From: Pseudomonadota bacterium
Lineage (GTDB): Bacteria; Pseudomonadota; Gammaproteobacteria; Burkholderiales; Burkholderiaceae_C
Length of the DNA: 9,245 nucleotides
Direction of reading: 5' to 3'
Assembly (NCBI GenBank): GCA_018241985.1
Contig: JAFECV010000059.1
Location: forward strand, 1 to 9,245
Shown: in pieces, positions 1-5,265 of the stretch
Numbering within the stretch: position 1 is the stretch's first letter
Layout of the letters: each line of letters begins with the position of its first letter
Translations under genes and position numbers: made by a program
Notes under the pieces: generated by a model
What the model saw: only the letters and a program-made list of their open reading frames with translations
Databases searched by the model: none
What the model was told of the DNA's origin: nothing

Positions 1-35
1 CTGGTGCGGGGTTCGGATCGGACGAGTGAATTCAT
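1..35 (-). CDS. 5' end of an unidentified gene (partial)
   Basis: Reading leftwards from the ATG at 35-33, the first eleven codons give MNSLVRSEPRT before the window ends, so no function can be assigned. A good ribosome binding site (AGGAG on the minus strand, complement of 41-45) sits 6 bases before the ATG, and a promoter-like element lies further upstream at 84-125. These two signals, not the peptide, are why I call it a gene. It is divergent from the phosphoribosyltransferase gene at 299. Small heat-shock and universal stress proteins are common in clusters of this type, but the eleven residues do not show that this is one. Confidence 0.6.
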   Translation of the reverse strand, partial: MNSLVRSEPRT

Positions 36-83
36 GTGAATCTCCTGCAGTCATGAACGTCGCGCATTCAACGCGGCATGAAT

Positions 84-125
84 AATCTAGGTCACGCGCG
101 AGCCTTGTTCATTGCGCAAGCTCAA
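84..125 (-). promoter_or_regulatory. FNR/ANR-type class II promoter for the leftward partial gene
   Basis: On the minus strand the dyad TTGAGCTTGCGCAA (125-112) is followed after exactly 22 bp by TAGATT (89-84). The dyad matches 7 of 10 positions of the FNR consensus TTGAT-N4-ATCAA, including all six outer TTG/CAA bases. This spacing centres the dyad near -41.5 of a start at about 77, the standard class II activator position. The -10 and its flank (CCTAGATT) are the same as in the BON-gene promoter at 4574-4615. Predicted 5' leader is about 40 nt. Seen in sequence; the regulator is inferred. Confidence 0.65.
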
Positions 126-225
126 GTTTTCGAGCCCGGTGCGCCTGACGAGGAGATTGAACCGGCACGCCCGAAGCGGGGGCGGCATCTCCACGTGGCG
201 GCGGGTCCGTTTATCGCCACGGCTG

Positions 226-267
226 TTGAGCCGGATCAAGCACGCTGCGCCGCAGTAGAGTCAACGT
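226..267 (+). promoter_or_regulatory. FNR/ANR box upstream of the phosphoribosyltransferase gene
   Basis: TTGAGCCGGATCAA at 226-239 matches 9 of 10 consensus positions of the FNR/ANR dyad and is the best box in the window. It lies 59 bp before the ATG at 299. The -10 is uncertain: TAGAGT occurs at 256-261, only 16 bp after the box, and the class II position (22 bp, 262-267) holds the poor hexamer CAACGT. The box itself is convincing; the start point is not. Confidence 0.6.
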
Positions 268-298
268 TGCGACCATCAGGCCTGAAAGAGGTTGCGCC

Positions 299-997
299 AT
301 GACCGAGAGTTACCTGAATCGCACCCAGGCGGGCCGCCGCCTTGCCGAGCGCGTGGCGACGTTGCGGCTGCCGATGCCGGTCGTGATGGCGCTGCCGCGC
401 GGCGGTGTTCCGGTGGCGCTGGAAGTGGCGCGGGCGCTGCGCGCGCCCGTCGATCTGGCGATGGTGCGCAAGATCGGCGCGCCCGGCCAGCCCGAGTTGG
501 CGGTGGGGGCGGTGGTCGACGGCGATCGCCACGAGGTGCTGCTCGACGAGCACCTCATGGCCGCCACCGGCGCCGACCGCGCGTATATCGACGGGCAGGT
601 GCGGCAGGCCTTGCAGGAAATCGAGCGCCGACGCGGCATCTACCTGCGCGGGCGCCGGCCAACGCCGTTGTACGGGCGCAGCGTGGTCGTCGTCGATGAC
701 GGCATCGCGACCGGCACCACGGTGAAGGCCGTGCTGCGCGCGCTCAGGCGCATGGAGCCGGCGCAACTGGTGCTGGCGGTGCCGGTTGCGCCGCCCGAGG
801 CCATCGCCGAGCTGAAAACGCAGGTGGACGCTGTCGTATGCCTGCAGCAACCCGAATGCTTCCACGCGGTCGGGGCCTACTACGACGACTTCACCCAAGT
901 CGGCGACGAAGAGGTGGTTCGAGCGCTGGACGAGGCCGAGACCTGGCTACAGCCCGACGCGGGCGCGTCGGGCGCAGCTGCGGCCGCGGACGTCTGA
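299..997 (+). CDS. Phosphoribosyltransferase-family protein
   Basis: A 232-residue protein of the type I phosphoribosyltransferase fold. The PRPP-binding signature is VVVVDDGIATGTTV at residues 129-142: hydrophobic strand, two acidic residues, then the GIATGTT loop. The N-terminal LPRGGVPVALEVA (about residues 32-44) matches the start of the COG1926-like subgroup, whose substrate is generally unknown, so a purine salvage role should not be assumed. The C-terminus is an alanine-rich tail. The ATG at 299 is preceded by AAAGAGG (285-291) with a 7-base spacer. It ends 6 bp from the convergent stop of the host-attachment-family gene. Genes of this subgroup often sit in stress or low-oxygen clusters, which fits the upstream FNR-type box. 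Single-gene transcription is likely, because both neighbours face the other way. Confidence 0.88.
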   Translation: MTESYLNRTQAGRRLAERVATLRLPMPVVMALPRGGVPVALEVARALRAPVDLAMVRKIGAPGQPELAVGAVVDGDRHEVLLDEHLMAATGADRAYIDGQVRQALQEIERRRGIYLRGRRPTPLYGRSVVVVDDGIATGTTVKAVLRALRRMEPAQLVLAVPVAPPEAIAELKTQVDAVVCLQQPECFHAVGAYYDDFTQVGDEEVVRALDEAETWLQPDAGASGAAAAADV

Positions 998-1012
998 GGC
1001 GCTTCAGGCGCC
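998..1012. terminator. Short convergent hairpin
   Basis: GGCGC (998-1002) and GCGCC (1008-1012) form a perfect 5-bp stem with a 5-base loop between two convergent stop codons, overlapping the minus-strand stop. There is no T tract on either side, so it is at best a weak bidirectional terminator. Confidence 0.3.
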
Positions 1013-1471
1013 GGCTGCCGCGGCTGGCGGTAGCGCGTTCCGCACCCGTTGCTGGATCTCGCCAATCGGCAAATGAGTCAGATCGACGTCGAGCGCGGTG
1101 CACAGCGCCTTGGCTGCTGCCTGGCTGAGCCGGCTCTTGAGTTCGCCCAGAAACGGGCTGCCGGCGAAGACCGCGATGCGCCCGCAGCGTCCGCCCGACA
1201 GCTCCTGGTCGATGCGCTTGGACAGTCGGTCGGCGAACTGCAGGTGCAGCTTGTGCCGCGGATCGATGCGCGGCGCGAAGTTCACGCCGCCGGGGCGGTT
1301 GTCCTTGCTGCCGTGGCCTGGGCGATCGGGCCCCTGTTCGCTGGGCTTGCGCCGGGCTTCGCTGTCCTGAGCCAGCGAATCCAGCGGTACCAGGAGGGCG
1401 TGGCCCGGCGCGCGCGTGTACAGGCGGGCTTCGATCGAATTGGCGATCAGGATCAGGTCGTGCTTTTGCAT
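1004..1471 (-). CDS. Host attachment family protein
   Basis: A 155-residue protein resembling the family annotated as 'protein required for attachment to host cells' (Host_attach, related to bacterial archaeo-eRF1-like domains). Visible family features are the N-terminal strand LILIANSIEARLY (residues 6-18), a central polar stretch with PRIDPRHKLHLQFADRLSK (67-85), the strand RIAVFAGSPFLGELKSRL (98-115) and the C-terminal helix after DVDLTHLP (128-135). There is no signal peptide or membrane segment, so it is probably cytoplasmic despite the family name. It follows polX in the same direction with a 42-bp gap and has no clear ribosome binding site or promoter of its own, so the two are probably co-transcribed. 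The gap contains the perfect 12-bp palindrome AGCCGGCCGGCT (1501-1512). The biochemical role is unknown. Confidence 0.8.
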   Translation of the reverse strand: MQKHDLILIANSIEARLYTRAPGHALLVPLDSLAQDSEARRKPSEQGPDRPGHGSKDNRPGGVNFAPRIDPRHKLHLQFADRLSKRIDQELSGGRCGRIAVFAGSPFLGELKSRLSQAAAKALCTALDVDLTHLPIGEIQQRVRNALPPAAAAGA

Positions 1472-1500
1472 GGTCTTGGCTTTGCGAAGTTGGATGGAAC

Positions 1501-1512
1501 AGCCGGCCGGCT
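1501..1512. repeat. 12-bp perfect palindrome in the polX/host-attachment gap
   Basis: AGCCGGCCGGCT equals its own reverse complement and fills part of the 42-bp gap between two same-direction genes. It could be chance in GC-rich DNA or a minor RNA-processing or pausing signal. Confidence 0.35.
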
Positions 1513-1513
1513 T

Positions 1514-3304
1514 TCAGCGGGCGCCGGCCATTTGATCTGCCCGCACAGCGGGCTGCGGCGAAGCGGGCCTGCTGCTTCGGCCCATGGTGGCCTCGAGCAG
1601 TGGCCGCAACTCGGCGAGCGGACGGGTGTTCAACACGTCGGCCGCCCGCAGCCAGCCCCGGCCGGCCTGGCCAATGCCGAAGCGCAGGTGAGCGAAATCG
1701 TCGACGCTGTGAGCGTCCGAGTCGATCGCGACCAGCACGCCCTCGTCGCGCGCCATGCGGCAGGCCGGATCGTCCAGGTCCAGTCGCTCGGGCTGGGCGT
1801 TGAGCTCGACGAAGCAGCCGCGCTCACGCGCCTTGCGCAACACGCGCGGCAGGTCGATGTCACAGGCCGGCCGCTCGTCGAGAAGGCGGCCTGTCGGGTG
1901 CGCGAGCAGGCTGAAGTGCGGACGATCCATTGCGCGCAGCAGCCGCTCGGTCTGCCGTTCGCGCGGCAGGTCGAAGCGATGGTGAATGGCGCCGACCACG
2001 AGGTCCAGCCGTGTAAGCACCGTGTCGGGCAGATCGAGCCTCCCGTCCTCGAGGATGTCGACCTCGATGCCCTTGAGCAGGGTGATGCCTTCGAGGCGTG
2101 CGTTCAGCTCGTCGATGTCGTCGATCTGGCGCGCCAGCCGCTCGGCATCCAGCCCGCGGGCCATGGCCAGGCGGGCGGAGTGCTCGGTGATCGCCAGGTA
2201 CTCGAAGCCGCGCCGCCTGGCCGCCAGGGCCATTGCCTCGAGACTGTCGCGGCCGTCGCTCTCGCGCGTGTGGGCATGCAGGTCGCCGCGCAGATCGGAC
2301 AGGTTCACCAGCACGGGCAGCGCCCTTGCTCGCGCAGCCTCGATCTCGCCGCGATCCTCGCGAAGTTCGGGCGTGATGAAGGGCAGGCCCAGCGCCGCGT
2401 ACACCGACGCCTCGGTGTCGCCGGCGATGCGCCGGCTGCCGCGGTACGCGCCGTATTCATTGAGCTTGAGGCCGACGTCCTGCGCCAGCTTGCGCAGCGC
2501 GATGGTGTGCGCCTTCGATCCGGTGAAATAAAGCCAGGCCGCGCCGAAGCTCGCCGGCGGGACCGCGCGCAGGTCGACCTGCAGGCCGCTGCGCAGCACG
2601 ACGCTGGCGCGCGTGATGCCGCGCGAGAGCACCCGCTCGACCTGACTGCTGCGCGTGAAGCGCTCCATCACCGGGCTGCCGCGCTCGATCGTCACCAGCA
2701 GGTCCAGGTCGCCCACCGTGTCCCGTTGCCGGCGCAGACTGCCGGCAGCCACGGCCTGTTTCACGCCCGGCACGCCGGCCAGCTCAGCGAGGATGGCATC
2801 GGCCACCTGCACGGCCACCGAAAGTTTCACCCGCCGCTCCTGCTGCAGCCGGGACTGCACGGCGTCGAGGATCCGTTGCTGCGTCTTCAGTCCGAAGCCG
2901 TGCACACCGCTGATCCGCCCGTCCTGGGCCGCTGCGCGCAGTTGCTCCAGCGTTTCGACGCCCAGCTCGTCATGCAGCAGCCGCACCCGCCTCGGACCCA
3001 GCCCCGGAATCTTCAGCAGTGCCGTGATCTCCGGCGGCAACTCCTTGCGCAGACGTTCCAGCAGCGCGCAATGGCCGGTGGCGGCGATTTCGGCGATCTT
3101 GCTCGCCAGGTCGGGCCCGATCCCCGGCAGGGCATCGAGGTCTTCCCCGTGTTCGACCATTTCCCGGACGCTGCGGCCGAGGCCACCGAGCATGCGCGCG
3201 GCGTTGCGGTAGGCCCTGATGCGGAAGGCATTGGCGCCCTGTATGTCGAGCAGATCGGCAATCTCGTCGAAGACGGCGGCAATGTCGGCATTGGCGATGG
3301 ACAT
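1514..3304 (-). CDS. polX: PolX family DNA polymerase with PHP phosphoesterase domain
   Basis: A 596-residue bacterial PolX: a gap-filling DNA polymerase with a 3'-5' exonuclease/AP-endonuclease PHP domain, acting in base-excision-type repair. In order: an N-terminal 8-kDa-like helical region (residues 1-50), helix-hairpin-helix motifs LPGIGPDLASKI (59-70) and IPGLGPRRVRLL (99-110), then the polymerase palm with GSLRRQRDTVGDLDLL (188-203). Catalytic aspartates are D199 and D201, with D244 the likely third. The PHP domain starts at DLHAHTRESDG (341-351) and keeps its metal ligands: H343, H345, H375, E414, H441, H469 and the DSDAH group (528-532). Length is close to Bacillus subtilis PolX (about 570). 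The start at 3304 (MSIANADIAAVF) is where the family begins; the frame is open for 66 codons further upstream, but that stretch covers the promoter and is low-complexity. It is probably co-transcribed with the host-attachment-family gene. Confidence 0.92.
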   Translation of the reverse strand: MSIANADIAAVFDEIADLLDIQGANAFRIRAYRNAARMLGGLGRSVREMVEHGEDLDALPGIGPDLASKIAEIAATGHCALLERLRKELPPEITALLKIPGLGPRRVRLLHDELGVETLEQLRAAAQDGRISGVHGFGLKTQQRILDAVQSRLQQERRVKLSVAVQVADAILAELAGVPGVKQAVAAGSLRRQRDTVGDLDLLVTIERGSPVMERFTRSSQVERVLSRGITRASVVLRSGLQVDLRAVPPASFGAAWLYFTGSKAHTIALRKLAQDVGLKLNEYGAYRGSRRIAGDTEASVYAALGLPFITPELREDRGEIEAARARALPVLVNLSDLRGDLHAHTRESDGRDSLEAMALAARRRGFEYLAITEHSARLAMARGLDAERLARQIDDIDELNARLEGITLLKGIEVDILEDGRLDLPDTVLTRLDLVVGAIHHRFDLPRERQTERLLRAMDRPHFSLLAHPTGRLLDERPACDIDLPRVLRKARERGCFVELNAQPERLDLDDPACRMARDEGVLVAIDSDAHSVDDFAHLRFGIGQAGRGWLRAADVLNTRPLAELRPLLEATMGRSSRPASPQPAVRADQMAGAR

Positions 3305-3335
3305 GTTCGTAGGCCTGCGACGACACCTCATCGTC

Positions 3336-3376
3336 ACTTTAGGGAGCGCTGCGCCGCCCGCGTTGCGCTGTGTCAA
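3336..3376 (-). promoter_or_regulatory. FNR/ANR-type class II promoter for polX
   Basis: On the minus strand TTGACACAGCGCAA (3376-3363) is followed after 21 bp by TAAAGT (3341-3336). The dyad keeps all six outer TTG/CAA bases (7 of 10 consensus matches). Predicted start is near 3329, leaving a leader of about 25 nt before the ATG at 3304. The box-to--10 spacing equals that of the dksA-like promoter at 4747. Confidence 0.55.
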
Positions 3377-3406
3377 ATGCCCTGTCTGCGGCGGCGCCGG
3401 ATGCGG

Positions 3407-3440
3407 CGCTCCCGCCTTGCGCTGGCTCAAGGCGGGGGCG
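3407..3440. repeat. Strong inverted repeat containing an FNR-like dyad
   Basis: Arms 3407-3419 and 3428-3440 pair over 13 positions with one T-G wobble and an 8-base loop (inner arms CCCGCCTTG and CAAGGCGGG). No T tract follows on either strand, so an intrinsic terminator is unlikely. It lies in the divergent region before the gene at 3492 and encloses the dyad TTGCGCTGGCTCAA (3417-3430), so it may be an operator or a DNA extrusion site. Confidence 0.6.
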
Positions 3441-3458
3441 GCCGGAATGCTGCATCGT
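3417..3458 (+). promoter_or_regulatory. Possible FNR/ANR box and promoter for the small acidic protein gene
   Basis: TTGCGCTGGCTCAA (3417-3430) keeps the outer TTG/CAA bases and TCAA (7 of 10 matches). At the class II distance of 22 bp lies CATCGT (3453-3458), a poor -10 but similar to CAACGT at the same distance from the box at 226. Predicted start is about 3465, giving a leader of about 27 nt that contains the ribosome binding site. Confidence 0.4.
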
Positions 3459-3491
3459 TGATGGGCAGGACAAATTGCAAGGAGGCCGCAG

Positions 3492-3806
3492 ATGCCCACC
3501 ACTCGCCTCGATCTTGCGAGCGATACGGCTGCAGTGACCGCGACCGGCGGCGAGGAGCCGGTGATCGTCGACCGACCGGATGGCTATTACTGGCTATCGC
3601 CCGACGGGCGCCAGGAGTTCGGGCCGTACGAAAGCCATGAGCTGGCGCAAGCCGCCGGCCGCGCCGCGGGCGCGGAGGACGCGACGCAGGCTTCCGTCGA
3701 AGAGCTGGAGCAGGCCGAACGCGAGATCGGCATTGCCGACTGGATCGATCCCGAGACCGGCGAGCCGGCCGAGGGTCAATCACCGCCGCATCTGCAGGAA
3801 GACTGA
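3492..3806 (+). CDS. Small acidic hypothetical protein
   Basis: A 104-residue acidic protein of unknown function. Two segments look constrained: DGYYWLSPDGRQEFGPYES (residues 30-48), rich in aromatics and glycines like a small beta-hairpin module, and REIGIADWIDPETGEPAEG (77-95). Between them is an alanine/glutamate-rich helical stretch (50-78). There is no signal peptide, membrane segment or cysteine, so it is probably a soluble cytoplasmic protein. It reads as a genuine gene because of the near-ideal ribosome binding site AAGGAGG (3479-3485) six bases before the ATG and because the two motifs look like protein, not translated GC-rich noise. It is divergent from polX and convergent with the BON gene. 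I recall similar short proteins in other betaproteobacteria but cannot name a family. Confidence 0.8.
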   Translation: MPTTRLDLASDTAAVTATGGEEPVIVDRPDGYYWLSPDGRQEFGPYESHELAQAAGRAAGAEDATQASVEELEQAEREIGIADWIDPETGEPAEGQSPPHLQED

Positions 3807-3831
3807 CCCCGACGCGAAACAGACAGGGGTC
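3805..3831. terminator. Inverted repeat between convergent genes
   Basis: GACCCC (3805-3810) and GGGGTC (3826-3831) are perfect complements separated by 15 bases, starting in the stop codon of the gene at 3492 and lying before the convergent BON gene end at 3871. No T tract is present. It may be a weak bidirectional terminator. Confidence 0.35.
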
Positions 3832-3870
3832 GCCATTGCCGGCTGCGACGCAGATGCGCCGCGCCGCCGC

Positions 3871-4521
3871 TCAATCCACTTCGATCTCGTTGACCACGGT
3901 GTGCACGCCGGGTGCGGACCAGGCCACGCCCTGCGCGGCTTCGCGTTCGCGCCAGGAGTGGACGCGTCCCTGCAGCGTGACCTTGTGGCCGTCGACGCCG
4001 ACCTGGATGTGCCGCGCTTCACGCGTCGCCTGGCGTGTGAGCGCCTGTTCGATGCGCTGCGAAAGATCGCTCACGCTCGGCGCCGAGCGCAGCGTGATTT
4101 CGTTGTTGATGCCGACGACGCCCATCAGCGGCCGGATCGCCTTCTCGACGCTGCGCCGCTGGTAGTCCCATTCGACCTCGCCCTGCAGCGTCACCCAGCC
4201 CTTGTCCACCGTCAGCCGGATGGCTTCCGGCGCCACGACGGTATTCCACTTCAGCGCCTGTTCCGCGCTGCCGGCGATGTCGGTATCGCTGCGCCGGTGG
4301 TCGGCTGCCAGCTTCACGTCGATTTCCAGGGCGAGAGCCTGCACGCCCGCGACGCGCCGCACCGCGCGGGCGGCGGCGTGCTTCTCCCAGAAGGTTTCCA
4401 GGTGCCCGGTCAGCGTCACCACGCCGTCCTTCACCGCCACGCCAATGTCGTTGGCCTTGACCGCAGGATCCCAGTTGAGTTCGGCGATCACGTCCCACTT
4501 CAGTTCTGCATCGGTTTTCAC
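3871..4521 (-). CDS. Triple BON-domain protein
   Basis: A 216-residue protein with three consecutive BON domains, roughly residues 3-70, 78-145 and 150-216. Each has the family pattern: a helix, then a V-x-V-x-x-G-x-V-T-L-x-G strand pair (IGVAVKDGVVTLTGHL at 26-41; IRLTVDKGWVTLQGEV at 101-116; IQVGVDGHKVTLQGRV at 172-187), then a helix and a closing GV...V/I strand. BON domains are known from OsmY and secretins and are thought to bind lipid or hold proteins together. Unlike OsmY there is no signal peptide, so this version is probably cytoplasmic. I chose the GTG at 4521, because it has AAAGGA six bases upstream and gives the family-like start MKTDAEL; the ATG eight codons earlier (4545) has no ribosome binding site. 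It is probably monocistronic and FNR-type regulated. Confidence 0.88.
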   Translation of the reverse strand: MKTDAELKWDVIAELNWDPAVKANDIGVAVKDGVVTLTGHLETFWEKHAAARAVRRVAGVQALALEIDVKLAADHRRSDTDIAGSAEQALKWNTVVAPEAIRLTVDKGWVTLQGEVEWDYQRRSVEKAIRPLMGVVGINNEITLRSAPSVSDLSQRIEQALTRQATREARHIQVGVDGHKVTLQGRVHSWREREAAQGVAWSAPGVHTVVNEIEVD

Positions 4522-4559
4522 GATAGGTCCTTTCCTCGCTGTCATGGCAACGCGCTGAT

Positions 4560-4582
4560 GCCTAGCCTTTGAAAATCTAGGC
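4560..4582. repeat. Dyad around the BON promoter start point
   Basis: GCCTAG (4560-4565) and CTAGGC (4577-4582) form a 6-bp inverted repeat with an 11-bp spacer. It overlaps the -10 hexamer TAGATT and the predicted transcription start near 4567, a position typical of repressor operators. It is short enough to be chance. Confidence 0.3.
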
Positions 4583-4615
4583 GCATTGCATGCCCCGCTG
4601 GTTGGGCTAGATCAA
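4574..4615 (-). promoter_or_regulatory. FNR/ANR-type class II promoter for the BON gene
   Basis: On the minus strand TTGATCTAGCCCAA (4615-4602; 8 of 10 consensus matches with a perfect TTGAT half) is followed after 22 bp by TAGATT (4579-4574). Predicted start is near 4567, leaving a leader of about 45 nt before the GTG at 4521. Spacing and -10 are the same as at 84-125. Confidence 0.7.
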
Positions 4616-4746
4616 GGCGCGGCGAGAAACGGATCCGGTTTGGGGCGCTTGCATTCCACCAAAGGGCGAGACGCGCATTACCCGCCGCGCCCGAACCCGA
4701 GGCGCAAGCGGGCGGCGAGGTTCCCGCAGGGCGCATCACGCTGCGC

Positions 4747-4787
4747 TTGATTTGGCGCAAGGCGCATGGGGCGTGGCGGCGTAGAGT
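4747..4787 (+). promoter_or_regulatory. FNR/ANR-type class II promoter for the dksA-like gene
   Basis: TTGATTTGGCGCAA (4747-4760; 8 of 10 matches with a perfect TTGAT half) is followed after 21 bp by TAGAGT (4782-4787). Predicted start is 4794-4795, which puts the box centre at about -41 and gives a leader of about 31 nt. It probably drives the dksA-like gene and the kinase gene behind it. Confidence 0.7.
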
Positions 4788-4825
4788 GCAGCAGACGATG
4801 GCGGTGCGACACCTGGGGATTCACG

Positions 4826-5206
4826 ATGGACCTGGACACTCAAAATCATCTGGTGATGCTGCGTCAGCTGCTGCTGCACCGGCAGCGCGAGCTCAGTTCC
4901 GACGTGCATGCGGCGGAGTTGGAGCGGCAGCAGGCGGAGCCGGTGGGCATGCAGGAAGTGTTCGACCAGAAGGACGCAGCTTCGTACCTCCAGTCGGCCG
5001 AAGTGGATACCGCGCAGGAACGACTCGAGCGCGATGAGTTGGCCGCGATCGACGCGGCGCTGCAGCGGCTGGACAACGGCAGCTACGGCGATTGCGTCGA
5101 CTGCGGCAATCCCATTCCGCTGCCGCGGCTCATGGTGCAGCCGGGCGCCCTGCGTTGCGCGGCCTGCCAGTCCGCCCACGAGGGCGGCCGCGCGCAGCGG
5201 CCTTGA
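4826..5206 (+). CDS. DksA/TraR-family zinc-finger transcription regulator
   Basis: A 126-residue DksA-type protein. Residues 6-80 form a helical hairpin (coiled coil) whose tip carries D47-x-x-D50-x-A52, the same DxxDxA pattern that E. coli DksA uses in the RNA polymerase secondary channel. A four-cysteine zinc finger follows: C90-x2-C93, a 17-residue spacer, then C111-x2-C114. This predicts a protein that binds RNA polymerase and alters initiation, possibly with ppGpp; ppGpp dependence cannot be read from sequence. It is shorter than E. coli DksA (151), so it is probably a specialised paralogue rather than the housekeeping copy. The ATG at 4826 is used because MDLDTQNHL begins the helix and GGGG (4815-4818) lies 7 bases upstream; the ATG at 4766 in the same frame lies upstream of the predicted transcription start. 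The kinase gene follows 59 bp later in the same direction. Confidence 0.88.
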   Translation: MDLDTQNHLVMLRQLLLHRQRELSSDVHAAELERQQAEPVGMQEVFDQKDAASYLQSAEVDTAQERLERDELAAIDAALQRLDNGSYGDCVDCGNPIPLPRLMVQPGALRCAACQSAHEGGRAQRP

Positions 5207-5265
5207 CGATCGCAGCTTGCAACGGTTGGCGCTGCAAGCCGATCCCTACCGCCGACTCGTCGCCG

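Larger units (their letters stand above)
4522..4825. other. 304-bp divergent regulatory region
   Basis: This gap between the BON gene and the dksA-like gene holds the two outward promoters described at 4574-4615 and 4747-4787 and the dyad at 4560-4582. In the remaining stretch, about 4616-4746, I see no ORF, RNA gene or repeat worth calling. Confidence 0.7.

Noticed and set aside
226..239. Reading the dyads as CRP (TGTGA-N6-TCACA) sites
   Set aside because: The outer bases are TTG/CAA with an FNR-length core; none of the six has the TGTGA/TCACA halves CRP needs.
78..302. 74-codon plus frame overlapping the phosphoribosyltransferase start as ATGA
   Set aside because: The overlap looks like coupling, but the frame has no ribosome binding site, no recognisable motifs, and runs through both promoter elements at 84-125 and 226-267.
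236..898. 220-codon minus frame opposite the phosphoribosyltransferase
   Set aside because: Antisense to a gene with an intact PRPP signature; composition is Arg/His-rich noise.
3379..3411. Zinc-finger-like CPVCGGAGCG peptide in the polX upstream region
   Set aside because: It occurs at the end of a plus frame (3219-3461) that is mostly antisense to polX; the cysteines come from GC-rich repeats in a promoter region.
1049..3640. 863-codon open frame on the plus strand opposite polX and the host-attachment gene
   Set aside because: It is antisense to two clearly recognisable proteins, has no family motifs, and long antisense frames are expected in GC-rich codon usage.
4522..4545. ATG at 4545 as the BON gene start
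   Set aside because: No ribosome binding site before it, whereas GTG 4521 has AAAGGA at six bases and gives the family-like N-terminus.
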